Assembly: GCF_030486595.1 (NCBI RefSeq)
Contig: NZ_JAUJZH010000007.1
Coordinates: 1 to 64,000, forward strand
Reading direction: 5' to 3'
Origin: Variovorax ginsengisoli
Lineage (GTDB): Bacteria; Pseudomonadota; Gammaproteobacteria; Burkholderiales; Burkholderiaceae_C
Length of the DNA: 64,000 nucleotides
Under the pieces are notes generated by a model. It was given only the letters and a program-made list of their open reading frames with translations. It did no database searches and was not told the DNA's origin. Shown piece after piece: positions 25,304 through 34,061 of the stretch. The position numbers and the translations under genes are program-made. Every line of letters begins with the position of its first letter. Positions within the stretch are counted from its first letter, which is position 1.

Positions 25304-27136
25304 ATGCGCCGCAGCGGCGAAGCACTTTCCTCTCCCCACCCCACCTCGGCCGGCACGCCCGCCCGCAGCGACCGATCCGACTGGGCGACGCTGCGGCGTC
25401 TGTTTCCGTACCTCTGGCGTTACAAATGGCGCGTCATGGCGGCGCTGGCCTTCATGGTCGGCGCCAAGGTCGCCAATGTGGGCGTGCCGGTGCTGCTCAA
25501 GAACCTGGTCGACGCGATGTCGATCAAGCCCGGCAGCGCCGCCTCGCTGCTGGTGGTGCCGGTGGGGCTGCTGGTCGCCTACGGGCTGCTGCGGCTGTCG
25601 ACCGCGGTCTTCAACGAGCTGCGCGAGCTGGTCTTCGCCAAGGCCACCGAGGGCGCGGCGCGCAGCATCTCGCTGGAGGTGTTCCAGCACCTGCATGCGC
25701 TGAGCCTGCGCTTCCACCTGGAGCGCCAGACCGGCGGCATGACGCGCGACATCGAGCGCGGCACGCGCGGCGTGCATTCGCTGATCTCGATGTCGCTCTA
25801 CAGCATCGTGCCGACGATCATCGAGCTGACGCTGGTGCTGACCATCCTGGGCGTGAAATTCGACTCGGGCTTCGTCTGGATCACGCTGGCCGCGCTGGTG
25901 GTCTACATCTCCTTCACGGTGGTCGTGACCGAATGGCGGACCCAGTTCCGCAAGACCATGAACGAGCTCGACTCGGTGGCGCAGAGCCGCGCGGTCGATT
26001 CGCTGCTCAATTACGAGACGGTCAAGTACTTCAACAACGAGGGCTTCGAGGCCGGCCGCTACGACGCCAGCCTGGAGCGCTACCGCAAGGCGGCGGTCAA
26101 GAGCCAGACCACGCTCAGCATGCTGAACGCGGGCCAGCAGTGCCTGATCGCGATCAGCCTGGTGGCGATGCTCTACCGAGCCACGCAGGGCGTGGTCGAC
26201 GGCCACATGACGCTGGGCGACCTGGTGATGGTCAACGCCTTCATGATCCAGCTCTACATCCCGCTCAATTTCCTGGGCGTGATCTACCGCGAGATCAAGC
26301 AGAGCCTGACCGACCTCGACAAGATGTTCGTGCTGCTCGAGAAGGAGCGCGAGGTGCGCGACGCGCCGGAGGCCCGGCCGCTGGCGGGCCACGATTCGAC
26401 GGTGCGCTTCGAGGACGTCAGCTTTGCCTACGAGGCGGCGCGGCCGATCCTGAAGCACGTGAGCTTCGAGATTCCGGCCGGCAAGACGGTGGCCGTGGTC
26501 GGCCCGTCGGGCTCCGGCAAGTCGACGCTGGCCCGATTGCTCTACCGCTTCTACGACGTCCAGCAGGGCCGCATCACGATCGGCGGCGAGGACATCCGGC
26601 AGGTGACGCAGGCCAGCGTGCGGCAGGCGATCGGCATCGTGCCGCAGGACACGGTGCTGTTCAACGACACGGTCGAATACAACATCGCCTATGGCCGGCC
26701 GGGCGCCAGCCGCGAGGAGGTGGAGGAGGCCGCGCGGGCGGCGCGCATCCACGACTTCATCGTCCACACGCCCAAGGGCTACGAGACCATGGTCGGCGAG
26801 CGCGGGCTGAAGCTCTCGGGCGGCGAGAAGCAGCGGGTGGCGATCGCGCGCACCCTGCTCAAGAACCCGCCGATCGTGATCTTCGACGAGGCCACCTCGG
26901 CGCTGGACTCGGCCAACGAGCGGGCGATCCAGTCGGAGCTCAAGAGCGCGGCGCGCAACAAGACCACGCTGGTGATCGCGCACCGCCTGTCGACGGTGGT
27001 CGACGCGCACGAGATCCTGGTGCTCGAGAGCGGCGTGATCGTCGAGCGCGGCACCCATGCGCAGTTGCTGGAAGGCCAGGGCAAGTACGCCCAGATGTGG
27101 CGCTTGCAGAAGCTCGAGGCCGAGCCGGTGCTGTGA
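25304..27136 (+). CDS. ABC exporter, fused permease/ATPase of the ATM1/HMT type
   Basis: A 610-residue half-transporter. Six transmembrane helices (about 45-330) include the ATM1-type segment LINYETVKYFNNEGFEA. The ATPase domain has Walker [10 protein letters not shown], signature LSGGEKQR, Walker B IVIFDEAT and H-loop IAHRLST, all intact. ATM1/HMT proteins form homodimers and export glutathione-based or metal-thiol compounds; bacterial members give heavy-metal tolerance. ATG 25304 is preferred over TTG 25295. No regulatory site is obvious. The gene's relation to its neighbours is unclear. Confidence 0.9.
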   Translation: MRRSGEALSSPHPTSAGTPARSDRSDWATLRRLFPYLWRYKWRVMAALAFMVGAKVANVGVPVLLKNLVDAMSIKPGSAASLLVVPVGLLVAYGLLRLSTAVFNELRELVFAKATEGAARSISLEVFQHLHALSLRFHLERQTGGMTRDIERGTRGVHSLISMSLYSIVPTIIELTLVLTILGVKFDSGFVWITLAALVVYISFTVVVTEWRTQFRKTMNELDSVAQSRAVDSLLNYETVKYFNNEGFEAGRYDASLERYRKAAVKSQTTLSMLNAGQQCLIAISLVAMLYRATQGVVDGHMTLGDLVMVNAFMIQLYIPLNFLGVIYREIKQSLTDLDKMFVLLEKEREVRDAPEARPLAGHDSTVRFEDVSFAYEAARPILKHVSFEIPAGKTVAVVGPSGSGKSTLARLLYRFYDVQQGRITIGGEDIRQVTQASVRQAIGIVPQDTVLFNDTVEYNIAYGRPGASREEVEEAARAARIHDFIVHTPKGYETMVGERGLKLSGGEKQRVAIARTLLKNPPIVIFDEATSALDSANERAIQSELKSAARNKTTLVIAHRLSTVVDAHEILVLESGVIVERGTHAQLLEGQGKYAQMWRLQKLEAEPVL

Positions 27137-27168
27137 ACCCTTTTCCTTGAATCAGGAGCATGCCGAGA

Positions 27169-28113
27169 ATGTCAGAGAAGATTCCCCTGTTGGTACTCAA
27201 CAGCCTGTCGCAGGCCCACCACGCGCAGGTCGCCGCGGTCTACGACGTAACCTACCTGCCGGTGCCGACGCAGGCCCAACGCGATGAGCTGATCGCCGCC
27301 CAGGGCGGGCGCTTCCGCGCGGTGCTGACGATCGGCACGATCGGCCTGACGGCCGCGGAGATCGCCGCCATGCCGAAGCTGGAACTGGTGTGCTGCATGG
27401 GGGCCGGCTACGAGGGCGTCGCGCTGGAGGCGGCGCGTGCGCGCGGCATCACGCTCGCGAACGGGGCAGGCACCAACGACGACTGCGTGGCCGACCATGC
27501 CTTCGGCCTGCTGATCGGCGCCATGCGCCACATCCGCAAGCTCGACCGGCTGTGCCGCGAAGGGGTGCGGCGCGAGACGATTCCGCATCCGCCCAACGTC
27601 TCCGGCAAGCGCCTGGGCATCGTCGGGCTGGGCACCATCGGCCAGAAGATCGCCAGGCGGGCCGAGGGCTTCGACATGGCGATCGGCTATCACAACCGCA
27701 AGCCGCGAGAGGGCGTTGCCCACCGCTACTTCGACAGCGTGCAGGCGCTGGCCGAATGGGCCGACATCCTGGTGGTCGCGACACCGGGCGGCGCGGGCAC
27801 GCGGCACCTGGTGAATGCCGCCGTCCTCGATGCGCTGGGGCCGCAGGCGTTCCTGGTCAACATCTCGCGCGGCAGCGTGGTCGACACCGAGGCGCTCGCT
27901 GCGGCGCTGCGCGAAGGCCGTCTCGCAGGCGCTGGGCTCGACGTCTATGAGAGCGAGCCGCTGCCGCCCGCGCCGCTGGTCGGGCTCGACAACGTGCTGC
28001 TGACGCCGCACATGGCGGGGTGGTCGCCGGAGGCTACGCAGGCGTCGGTCGATCGGTTCCTGGCGAATGCCGAGGGGCATTTTTCGGGGCGTGGGGTGGT
28101 GTCGGCGATCTGA
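27169..28113 (+). CDS. D-2-hydroxyacid dehydrogenase
   Basis: A protein of about 314 residues in the D-isomer-specific 2-hydroxyacid dehydrogenase family, closest in pattern to hydroxyphenylpyruvate/glyoxylate reductases. NAD site LGIVGLGTIGQKIARR; catalytic Arg in NISRGSVVD, Glu in ESEPLPP, His in LTPHMAGWS. Two in-frame ATGs exist (27160 and 27169). AGGAG ends one base before the first but 10 before the second, so the second is preferred. It follows the ABC gene by about 30 bases and may be cotranscribed. Confidence 0.88.
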   Translation: MSEKIPLLVLNSLSQAHHAQVAAVYDVTYLPVPTQAQRDELIAAQGGRFRAVLTIGTIGLTAAEIAAMPKLELVCCMGAGYEGVALEAARARGITLANGAGTNDDCVADHAFGLLIGAMRHIRKLDRLCREGVRRETIPHPPNVSGKRLGIVGLGTIGQKIARRAEGFDMAIGYHNRKPREGVAHRYFDSVQALAEWADILVVATPGGAGTRHLVNAAVLDALGPQAFLVNISRGSVVDTEALAAALREGRLAGAGLDVYESEPLPPAPLVGLDNVLLTPHMAGWSPEATQASVDRFLANAEGHFSGRGVVSAI

Positions 28114-28197
28114 GGGGTTACGTGGCGTGGGCGGCGGTGGCGGGCGGTATGGCCCGCACCGCTTGCCGGGCGCCCCTCGAGAGACAACTAGGCTTTC

Positions 28198-29640
28198 TCA
28201 AGCAATCGTGGAAGGTCGCACGTTCCCCCACCCACAAGCCACGTCATACGCATGCCCCAGCCGCAGCACCGCCATGTCCGCGTGCACCGGCCCCGCGATC
28301 TGCAGCCCCATCGGCAGCCCCTCGCCGCTGAAGCCCGCGCGCACATTGAGCGTTGGCAGGCCGGCCAGGGTAAAGGGCGTGACGATTTCCATCCATCGGT
28401 GGTAGGTGTCGCTCTCCACGCCGCCGACCGACTTCGGCCAGGCCAGCGTCGCGTCGAAGGGGAAGACCTGCGCCGTCGGCGCCACCACGAAGTCGAACCG
28501 TTCGAAGGCCCGCAGGAACGCGCGGTAGACATTGGAACGGTAGACCGATGCCTGGTACAGCGCCGCGGCGTCGAGCAGCTGGCTCTGCTCGATTTCCCAG
28601 CGCGCCTCGGGCTTGAGCTTGCCGCGCAGCGCCGGGTCGGCATGCGCGGCGCCCAGCTTGCCGCCGACCAGCAGCTGGCGCAGCCGCAGCCAGGCGGTCC
28701 AGTTCTGCTCGCGCGGCACGTCGAACTGGTGCGGCGCGACCTCGCAGCCAAGGTCGCGGAAGGTCTGCAGGGCGATGTCGCAGAGCTCGCGCACGCCCGG
28801 CGCCAGCGGCAGCCCGGGCCAGATGCTGCCGAGCCAGCCGATGCGCAGGCCCCGGGTCTCGCCATCGAGCCGGAGCACATCGGGCGAGGGCAGGGCGCCT
28901 TCCAGCGACAGCGGCAGCCGGGGATCGAAGCCCGCCTGCACCGCGAGCAGGCGCGCGGCGTCCTCGACGGTGCGCGCCATCGGCCCCTCGGTGCCGAGCT
29001 GCTGCAGGAACAGATCGTCTTCGGGCGCACCCGGCACCCGGCCGCGCGAGGGCCTGAAGCCGATCACGTTGTTGAAGGCGGCCGGGTTGCGCAGCGAGCC
29101 GCCCATGTCGCTGCCGTCGGCCACCGGCAGCATGCCGAGGGCCAGCGCCACCGCCGCACCGCCGCTGCTGCCGCCGGCGCTCAGCGCCGGATCGTAGGCA
29201 TTGAGCGTGGTGCCGAAGACCGTGTTGTAGGTGTGCGAGCCGAGCCCGAACTCGGGCGTGTTGGTCTTGCCGATGACGATCGCGCCGGCGCTGCGCATGC
29301 GGGCCACATGAAGGCTGTCGCTGCGCGCCGGCGTCCGCGGCGCGATCGGCGATCCCATCGAGGTCGGGAGACCGGCCGCATGGCTCAGGTCCTTGACCGC
29401 CAATGGAAAGCCGTGCATCCAGCCGAGGCGCTCGCCGCGTGCGAGCTGCGCGTCGCGCTCGCCGGCCTCGTCGAGCAGCTGCTGCGGGTCGCGCAGCGAG
29501 ACGATGGCGTTGAAGCGCGGGTTGAGGGCTTCGATGCGCGCCAGCGTGGCGCCCATCAGCTCGCGGCAGGACAGCTCGCGCCGGGCGATCAGCTGCGACA
29601 GGCGGGTGGCATCGAGGGCGAGAAGGTCGGAGGCGTTCAT
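28198..29640 (-). CDS. Amidase (amidase-signature family)
   Basis: A 480-residue enzyme of the amidase-signature family. The Ser-cisSer-Lys triad is visible: Lys in FPLAVKDLSHAAG, cis-Ser in SAGGSSGGAAVALALG and the nucleophile in GSDMGGSLRNPAAF. These enzymes hydrolyse amides to acid and ammonia, with very variable substrates. ATG 29640 is followed by a standard family N-terminus; the longer upstream reading enters the regulator gene and is rejected. It is transcribed divergently from a HypT-like LysR gene 57 bases away. Confidence 0.9.
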   Translation of the reverse strand: MNASDLLALDATRLSQLIARRELSCRELMGATLARIEALNPRFNAIVSLRDPQQLLDEAGERDAQLARGERLGWMHGFPLAVKDLSHAAGLPTSMGSPIAPRTPARSDSLHVARMRSAGAIVIGKTNTPEFGLGSHTYNTVFGTTLNAYDPALSAGGSSGGAAVALALGMLPVADGSDMGGSLRNPAAFNNVIGFRPSRGRVPGAPEDDLFLQQLGTEGPMARTVEDAARLLAVQAGFDPRLPLSLEGALPSPDVLRLDGETRGLRIGWLGSIWPGLPLAPGVRELCDIALQTFRDLGCEVAPHQFDVPREQNWTAWLRLRQLLVGGKLGAAHADPALRGKLKPEARWEIEQSQLLDAAALYQASVYRSNVYRAFLRAFERFDFVVAPTAQVFPFDATLAWPKSVGGVESDTYHRWMEIVTPFTLAGLPTLNVRAGFSGEGLPMGLQIAGPVHADMAVLRLGHAYDVACGWGNVRPSTIA

Positions 29641-29662
29641 GGCGATCGCGGGCCGGTGGCGG

Positions 29663-29691
29663 TTCACCAGTATGTCGCAGCCTCGCATAAT
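29663..29691 (+). promoter_or_regulatory. Promoter of the HypT-like gene; predicts a leaderless mRNA
   Basis: TTCACC (29663-29668) and CATAAT (29686-29691) are 17 bases apart. The expected start, seven bases after the -10 box, falls on the A of the ATG at 29698. No Shine-Dalgarno sequence is present. It lies in the 57-base divergent region, so repression here could also affect the amidase. Confidence 0.5.
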
Positions 29692-29697
29692 CGCCGG

Positions 29698-30648
29698 ATG
29701 GAAACCAAGTGGCTCGAAGACTTCGTCAGCCTGGCAGAGACCCGCAGCTTCAGCCGATCGGCCCAGCTGCGCCATGTCACCCAACCGGCCTTCTCGCGCC
29801 GGATCCAGGCGCTCGAAGGCTGGGCCGGCACCGACCTGGTCGACCGCAGCTCCTACCCCACGCGCCTGACGCCGGCCGGCCAGACCCTCTACGGCCAGGC
29901 GATCGAGATGCTGCAGGCGCTGCAGAGCACGCGAGCCATGCTGCGCGGCCACTCCGCGGTGGCGCAGGACGTGATCGAGTTCGCGATCCCGCACACGCTC
30001 GCCTTCACTTTCTTCCCGGCCTGGATCACCAGCCTGCGGGAGCAGTTCGGGCCGATGAAGAGCCGGCTGATCGCGCTGAACGTCCACGACGCGGTGCTGC
30101 GCCTGGTCGAAGGCAGCTGCGACGTGCTGATCGCCTACCACCATCCCTCCCAGCCGCTGCCGCTCGACGCCAACCGCTACGAGATGGTGAGCCTGGGCGA
30201 AGAAGTGGTCGCGCCGTGGGTCAAGCCCGATGCCGACGGGGCGCCGCGCTACTGCCTGCCCGGGCGCCCCGGCCAGCCCTTGCCCTACCTCGGCTACGCC
30301 CCGGGCGCCTATCTCGGGCGGGTCGTCGACCAGGTGCTCAAGGCGTCCGGCACCGCGATCCATCTCGACCGGGTCTACGAGACCGACATGGCCGAGGGCC
30401 TCAAGGTGATGGCGCTCGAAGGCCACGGCATCGCCTTCCTGCCGGAGAGCGCGGTGCGCAAGGAGGTCCGCGCCCGCACCCTGGTCAGCGCCCTGCCGCC
30501 GGAGATCGATCGCCTCGACGCCACGATGGAAATCCGGGCCTATCGCGAGCGTCCTGGCACCACGGCCTCGAAGAGCGCCGGGCGCGTCGGCAAGGGAGCC
30601 GCCGATTCGCTGTGGGCTTACCTGGTGCAGGCCCAGGGTTCAGGCTGA
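29698..30648 (+). CDS. LysR-family regulator, HypT/YjiE-like
   Basis: A 316-residue LysR-type regulator. Its start, ETKWLEDFVSLAETRSFS then VTQPAFSRRIQALE, and the later YLGYAPGAYLGRVVDQVL, EGHGIAFLPESAVRKE are close in pattern to E. coli HypT (YjiE), a hypochlorite-responsive activator switched by methionine oxidation. Whether this one senses the same signal is unknown. The C-terminal tail is longer than usual. It diverges from the amidase gene, so local control of that gene is the first guess. Confidence 0.88.
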   Translation: METKWLEDFVSLAETRSFSRSAQLRHVTQPAFSRRIQALEGWAGTDLVDRSSYPTRLTPAGQTLYGQAIEMLQALQSTRAMLRGHSAVAQDVIEFAIPHTLAFTFFPAWITSLREQFGPMKSRLIALNVHDAVLRLVEGSCDVLIAYHHPSQPLPLDANRYEMVSLGEEVVAPWVKPDADGAPRYCLPGRPGQPLPYLGYAPGAYLGRVVDQVLKASGTAIHLDRVYETDMAEGLKVMALEGHGIAFLPESAVRKEVRARTLVSALPPEIDRLDATMEIRAYRERPGTTASKSAGRVGKGAADSLWAYLVQAQGSG

Positions 30649-30657
30649 CGCCGTCGA

Positions 30658-30712
30658 TTTGTGCACCGCACAAACTATGACGCGCCGACATGCCGACCGC
30701 CGCATTCGGCAT
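30658..30712. promoter_or_regulatory. Two inverted repeats, possible activator sites for gltI
   Basis: TTTGTGC-ACC-GCACAAA (30658-30674) and ATGCCGA-N9-TCGGCAT (30690-30712) are perfect 7-bp inverted repeats. They lie about 50-100 bases upstream of the sigma-54-like element at 30761. That is where enhancer-binding activators usually bind. The proteins are not identified. Confidence 0.45.
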
Positions 30713-30760
30713 TGGGCGCCGGCGATAACTGTGACTAAAGTCCGCCTCACGTTTTTTTCG

Positions 30761-30774
30761 GGCACAAAGGCTGC
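30761..30774 (+). promoter_or_regulatory. Candidate sigma-54 promoter of gltIJKL
   Basis: GGCAC-AAAGG-CTGC keeps the essential GG at -24 and GC at -12 with exactly ten bases between (consensus GGCAC-N5-TTGC). It lies 127 bases before the gltI ATG, within the 253-base intergenic region, so the leader would be about 115 bases. No comparable sigma-70 promoter stands out. A two-component activator is needed and is not in the window. Confidence 0.55.
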
Positions 30775-30901
30775 TTTGAAGTAGCTGTTCGCGCATCGGT
30801 GCGCCCTCGCAAGGTGCATCTCGCACCGGGTTGGTCCGGGTATGGCGCAGAATGCGGGCGTCTAGAATTTCGAGTCTTTCTCTCAGTCTCAGGAGTCAAG
30901 T

Positions 30902-31804
30902 ATGAAGAAGCAGGTATTGGCGTTGGCCGTGATGGTGCTCGCCGCAGGAGGAGCCTTCGCCCAGGCCAACGACACGTTGGCCAAGATCAAGTCCACGGGT
31001 GCCGTGACGATGGGCGTGCGCGACTCGTCCGGCGCGCTGGCCTACACCATCGGCGACGGCAAGTACGTCGGCTTCCACACCGAGATGTCCGAGCGCATCC
31101 TGGCCGACATCCAGAAGCAGCTCGGCCTGCCCAAGCTCGACATCAAGCGCCAGCTGGTGACCTCGCAGAACCGCGTGCCGCTGGTGCAGAACGGCACCGT
31201 CGACCTCGAATGCGGCTCGACCACCAACAACGCCACGCGCCAGAAGGACGTCGCCTTCGCCATCACCACCTACGTCGAGGAAGTGCGCATCGCGGTCAAG
31301 GCCAATTCGGGCATCAACTCGATCAAGGACCTCAACGGCAAGAACGTGGTCACGACCACCGGCACGACCTCGGTGCAGACCCTGCGCAAGAACGAGCGCG
31401 CCCAGGGCATCGACTTCAAGGAAGTCATGGGCAAGGACCACGCCGACAGCTTCCTGCTGCTCGAATCGGGCCGCGCCGATGCGTTCGTGATGGATGGCCA
31501 GATCCTGGCCGGCAACATCGCCAAGTCGAAGGCCCCGGCCGACTTCAAGATCGTCGGCGATGCGCTGTCGGTCGAGCCGATCGCCTGCATGCTGCGCAAG
31601 GACGATCCGGCCTTCCTGAAGGCGGTCGACGACAGCATCAAGCGCCAGATCGCCGACGGCTCGCTGGCCAAGCTGTACGACAAGTGGTTCATGCAGCCGA
31701 TCCCGCCGACCAACACCAAGGTCGGCCTGCCGCTGTCGGAAGCCACCAAGGCTGCTTGGGCCAACCCCAACAACAAGCCGATGGAAGACTACGTCAAGAA
31801 GTAA
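30902..31804 (+). CDS. gltI: Glutamate/aspartate ABC transporter binding protein
   Basis: A 300-residue periplasmic amino-acid-binding protein (SBP family 3). Signal peptide 1-20 (cleavage near AFAQA). The GltI-type ligand region is visible: GVRDSSGALAYTIGDGKYVG, TVDLECGSTTNNATRQKDV and GTTSVQTLRKNERA. In this family such proteins bind L-glutamate and L-aspartate. CAGGAGTCAAGT precedes the ATG. A strong hairpin after its stop codon separates it from the permease genes, as expected where the binding protein is made in excess. Confidence 0.93.
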   Translation: MKKQVLALAVMVLAAGGAFAQANDTLAKIKSTGAVTMGVRDSSGALAYTIGDGKYVGFHTEMSERILADIQKQLGLPKLDIKRQLVTSQNRVPLVQNGTVDLECGSTTNNATRQKDVAFAITTYVEEVRIAVKANSGINSIKDLNGKNVVTTTGTTSVQTLRKNERAQGIDFKEVMGKDHADSFLLLESGRADAFVMDGQILAGNIAKSKAPADFKIVGDALSVEPIACMLRKDDPAFLKAVDDSIKRQIADGSLAKLYDKWFMQPIPPTNTKVGLPLSEATKAAWANPNNKPMEDYVKK

Positions 31805-31827
31805 GCACGCGGGCTGATGCGTGAACG

Positions 31828-31860
31828 AACGCCCGCCTTTTCCGGCGGGCGTTTGTTTTG
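31828..31860 (+). terminator. Hairpin between gltI and gltJ (attenuator or stability element)
   Basis: AACGCCCGCC pairs perfectly with GGCGGGCGTT over a 6-base loop, followed by TGTTTTG. It looks like a Rho-independent terminator but the operon continues 34 bases later. It therefore probably allows partial read-through or protects the gltI message from 3' decay, giving more binding protein than permease. Confidence 0.75.
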
Positions 31861-31893
31861 TGAGAGGCCTCCAACAATCATCGAGGAGTTCAA

Positions 31894-32622
31894 ATGGGAA
31901 AATGGGATTGGCAGGTCTTCCTGGAAGATCCGGGCGGCAAGATACCGACCTACTGGCAGTGGCTGGTGTCGGCCTGGGGCTGGACGGTGTCGGTGTCCTT
32001 GTGCTCGCTGGTCGTGGCGCTGGTGCTCGGCTCGCTGGTCGGCGTGATCCGCACGCTGCCCGACAGCCCGTGGCTGGTGCGCTTCGGCAATGCCTGGGTC
32101 GAGCTGTTCCGCAACGTGCCGCTGCTGGTCCAGATCTTCCTCTGGTACCACGTGGTGCCCAAGATGTTCCCGGTCATGTCCGGCCTGCCGCCCTTCATCC
32201 TGGTGGTCTTCGCGCTCGGCTTCTTCACCTCGGCCCGGATCGCCGAGCAACTGCGCTCCGGCATCCAGGCCCTGCCCAAGGGCCAGCGCTACGCGGGCAT
32301 GGCGGTGGGCTTCACGACGCCGCAGTACTACCGCTACGTCATCCTGCCGATGGCCTACCGCATCATCATCCCGCCGCTCACCAGCGAGTCGATGAACATC
32401 TTCAAGAATTCGTCGGTCGCGTTCGCGGTGTCGATTCCCGAAATGATCCAGTTCGCGATGCAGGCCGGCGAAGAGACCTCGCGCGTGACCGAGATGTACA
32501 TGGCCGTGACCGTGCTCTACGTGATCTCGGCGATGGTCATCAACCGCATCATGGCCTGGGTCGAGAAGAGGGTCCGGGTGCCGGGCTTCGTCGTGGCCGG
32601 AACCGGCGGCGGAGGACACTGA
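31894..32622 (+). CDS. gltJ: Glutamate/aspartate ABC transporter permease GltJ
   Basis: A 242-residue inner-membrane permease of the His/Glu/Gln family. About five hydrophobic helices and the cytoplasmic coupling motif SGIQALPKGQRYAGMAVGFT are visible. ELFRNVPLLVQIFLWYHVVP is typical of the GltJ subunit. GAGGAG lies 6 bases before the ATG. It pairs with GltK; one base separates the genes. Confidence 0.93.
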   Translation: MGKWDWQVFLEDPGGKIPTYWQWLVSAWGWTVSVSLCSLVVALVLGSLVGVIRTLPDSPWLVRFGNAWVELFRNVPLLVQIFLWYHVVPKMFPVMSGLPPFILVVFALGFFTSARIAEQLRSGIQALPKGQRYAGMAVGFTTPQYYRYVILPMAYRIIIPPLTSESMNIFKNSSVAFAVSIPEMIQFAMQAGEETSRVTEMYMAVTVLYVISAMVINRIMAWVEKRVRVPGFVVAGTGGGGH

Positions 32623-32623
32623 C

Positions 32624-33289
32624 ATGAATCTCGACCTCACGTTCTTCAACTGGGCCGTCGTCAGCAGCTTCCTGCTCAAGGGCCTCTACTTCAGCGTGTT
32701 CCTGACGGTGGTCGCCACGCTAGGCGGCATCTTCTTCGGCACCTTGCTGGCCCTGATGCGGCTGTCGGGCAAGAAGTGGCTCGACATGCCGGCGGCGATC
32801 TACGTCAACGGCATGCGCAGCATCCCGCTGGTGATGGTGATCCTGTGGTTCTTCCTGCTGGTGCCCAACATCATCGGCCGGCCGATCGGGCCCGAGTACT
32901 CGGCCGTCATCACCTTCGTCGCCTTCGAGGCCGCCTACTTCAGCGAGATCATGCGCGCCGGCATCCAGTCGATTCCGCGCGGGCAGGTGTTCGCGGGGCA
33001 GGCAGTGGGCATGACCTACGGCCAGAACATGAAGCTGGTGATCCTGCCGCAGGCCTTCCGCAACATGCTGCCGGTGCTGCTGACCCAGACCATCATCCTG
33101 TTCCAGGACACCTCGCTGGTCTACGCCATCGGCGCCTACGACCTGTTCAAGGGCTTCGACACTGCGGGCAAGAACTTCGGCCGGCCCGAAGAGGCCTACC
33201 TGCTGGCCGCCGTCGTCTATTTCGTCCTGTGCTATTCGCTTTCATGGCTCGTGAAGCGGCTGCACAAGAAGATCGCCATCATCCGCTGA
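32624..33289 (+). CDS. gltK: Glutamate/aspartate ABC transporter permease GltK
   Basis: A 221-residue permease with the coupling motif AGIQSIPRGQVFAGQAVGMT and the typical NGMRSIPLVMVILWFFLLVP helix region. It forms the membrane heterodimer with GltJ that GltI feeds and GltL powers. It starts one base after the gltJ stop, so coupling is expected. Length and motifs are normal for the family. Confidence 0.93.
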   Translation: MNLDLTFFNWAVVSSFLLKGLYFSVFLTVVATLGGIFFGTLLALMRLSGKKWLDMPAAIYVNGMRSIPLVMVILWFFLLVPNIIGRPIGPEYSAVITFVAFEAAYFSEIMRAGIQSIPRGQVFAGQAVGMTYGQNMKLVILPQAFRNMLPVLLTQTIILFQDTSLVYAIGAYDLFKGFDTAGKNFGRPEEAYLLAAVVYFVLCYSLSWLVKRLHKKIAIIR

Positions 33290-33306
33290 GCTGAAGGAGC
33301 AACAAG

Positions 33307-34056
33307 ATGTCCGACAAAATGATTGAAATCAAGAACGTTTCCAAGTGGTATGGCCCGGTGCAGGTGCTCAACGACTGCTCCGTCAGCATCTCCAAGGGCG
33401 ACGTGGTGGTGGTCTGCGGGCCCTCGGGCTCGGGCAAGTCCACCTTGATCAAGACCGTCAACGCGCTCGAGCCCTTCCAGAAGGGCGAGATCACGGTCAA
33501 CGGCATTCCGCTGCACGACCCCAAGACCAACCTGCCGAAGCTGCGCTCCAAGGTCGGCATGGTGTTCCAGCACTTCGAGCTGTTCCCGCACCTGTCGGTG
33601 ACCGAGAACCTCACGATCGCCCAGATCAAGGTGCTGGGCCGCAGTGCCGACGAAGCCAAGACGCGCGGCCTCAAGATGCTCGACCGCGTGGGCCTGATGG
33701 CGCACAAGGACAAGTTCCCGGGGCAGCTGTCGGGCGGCCAGCAGCAGCGGGTGGCGATCGCCCGCGCGCTCTCCATGGACCCGATCGTGATGCTGTTCGA
33801 CGAGCCGACCTCGGCGCTCGACCCCGAGATGGTCGGCGAGGTGCTCGACGTGATGGTGTCGCTGGCCAAGGAAGGCATGACCATGATGGTGGTCACGCAC
33901 GAGATGGGCTTCGCGCGCAAGGTGGCGAGCCGCGTGATCTTCATCGACGTCGGCGGCCGCATCCTGGAAGACTGCTCGAAGGAGGAGTTCTTCACCCACC
34001 CCGAGAATCGCCAGCCCCGGACCAAGGATTTCCTGAACAAGATCCTGCAGCACTAG
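33307..34056 (+). CDS. gltL: Glutamate/aspartate ABC transporter ATPase
   Basis: A 249-residue ATP-binding subunit. Walker [10 protein letters not shown], signature LSGGQQQR, Walker [17 protein letters not shown] and H-loop His in VVTHEMGFA are all intact. The closest group by pattern is GltL/GlnQ. AAGGAGCAACAAG is the ribosome site. It is the last gene of the operon; its stop lies inside a 6-bp inverted repeat, CTAGGG-N8-CCCTAG, near the stop of the convergent gene. Confidence 0.93.
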   Translation: MSDKMIEIKNVSKWYGPVQVLNDCSVSISKGDVVVVCGPSGSGKSTLIKTVNALEPFQKGEITVNGIPLHDPKTNLPKLRSKVGMVFQHFELFPHLSVTENLTIAQIKVLGRSADEAKTRGLKMLDRVGLMAHKDKFPGQLSGGQQQRVAIARALSMDPIVMLFDEPTSALDPEMVGEVLDVMVSLAKEGMTMMVVTHEMGFARKVASRVIFIDVGGRILEDCSKEEFFTHPENRQPRTKDFLNKILQH

Positions 34057-34061
34057 GGTGA

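Noticed and set aside
30811..30830. GGTGC-N5-GCACC near gltI as an NtrC site
   Set aside because: The half-sites are in the reverse order to the NtrC consensus (GCACC then GGTGC), and it lies downstream of the proposed promoter.
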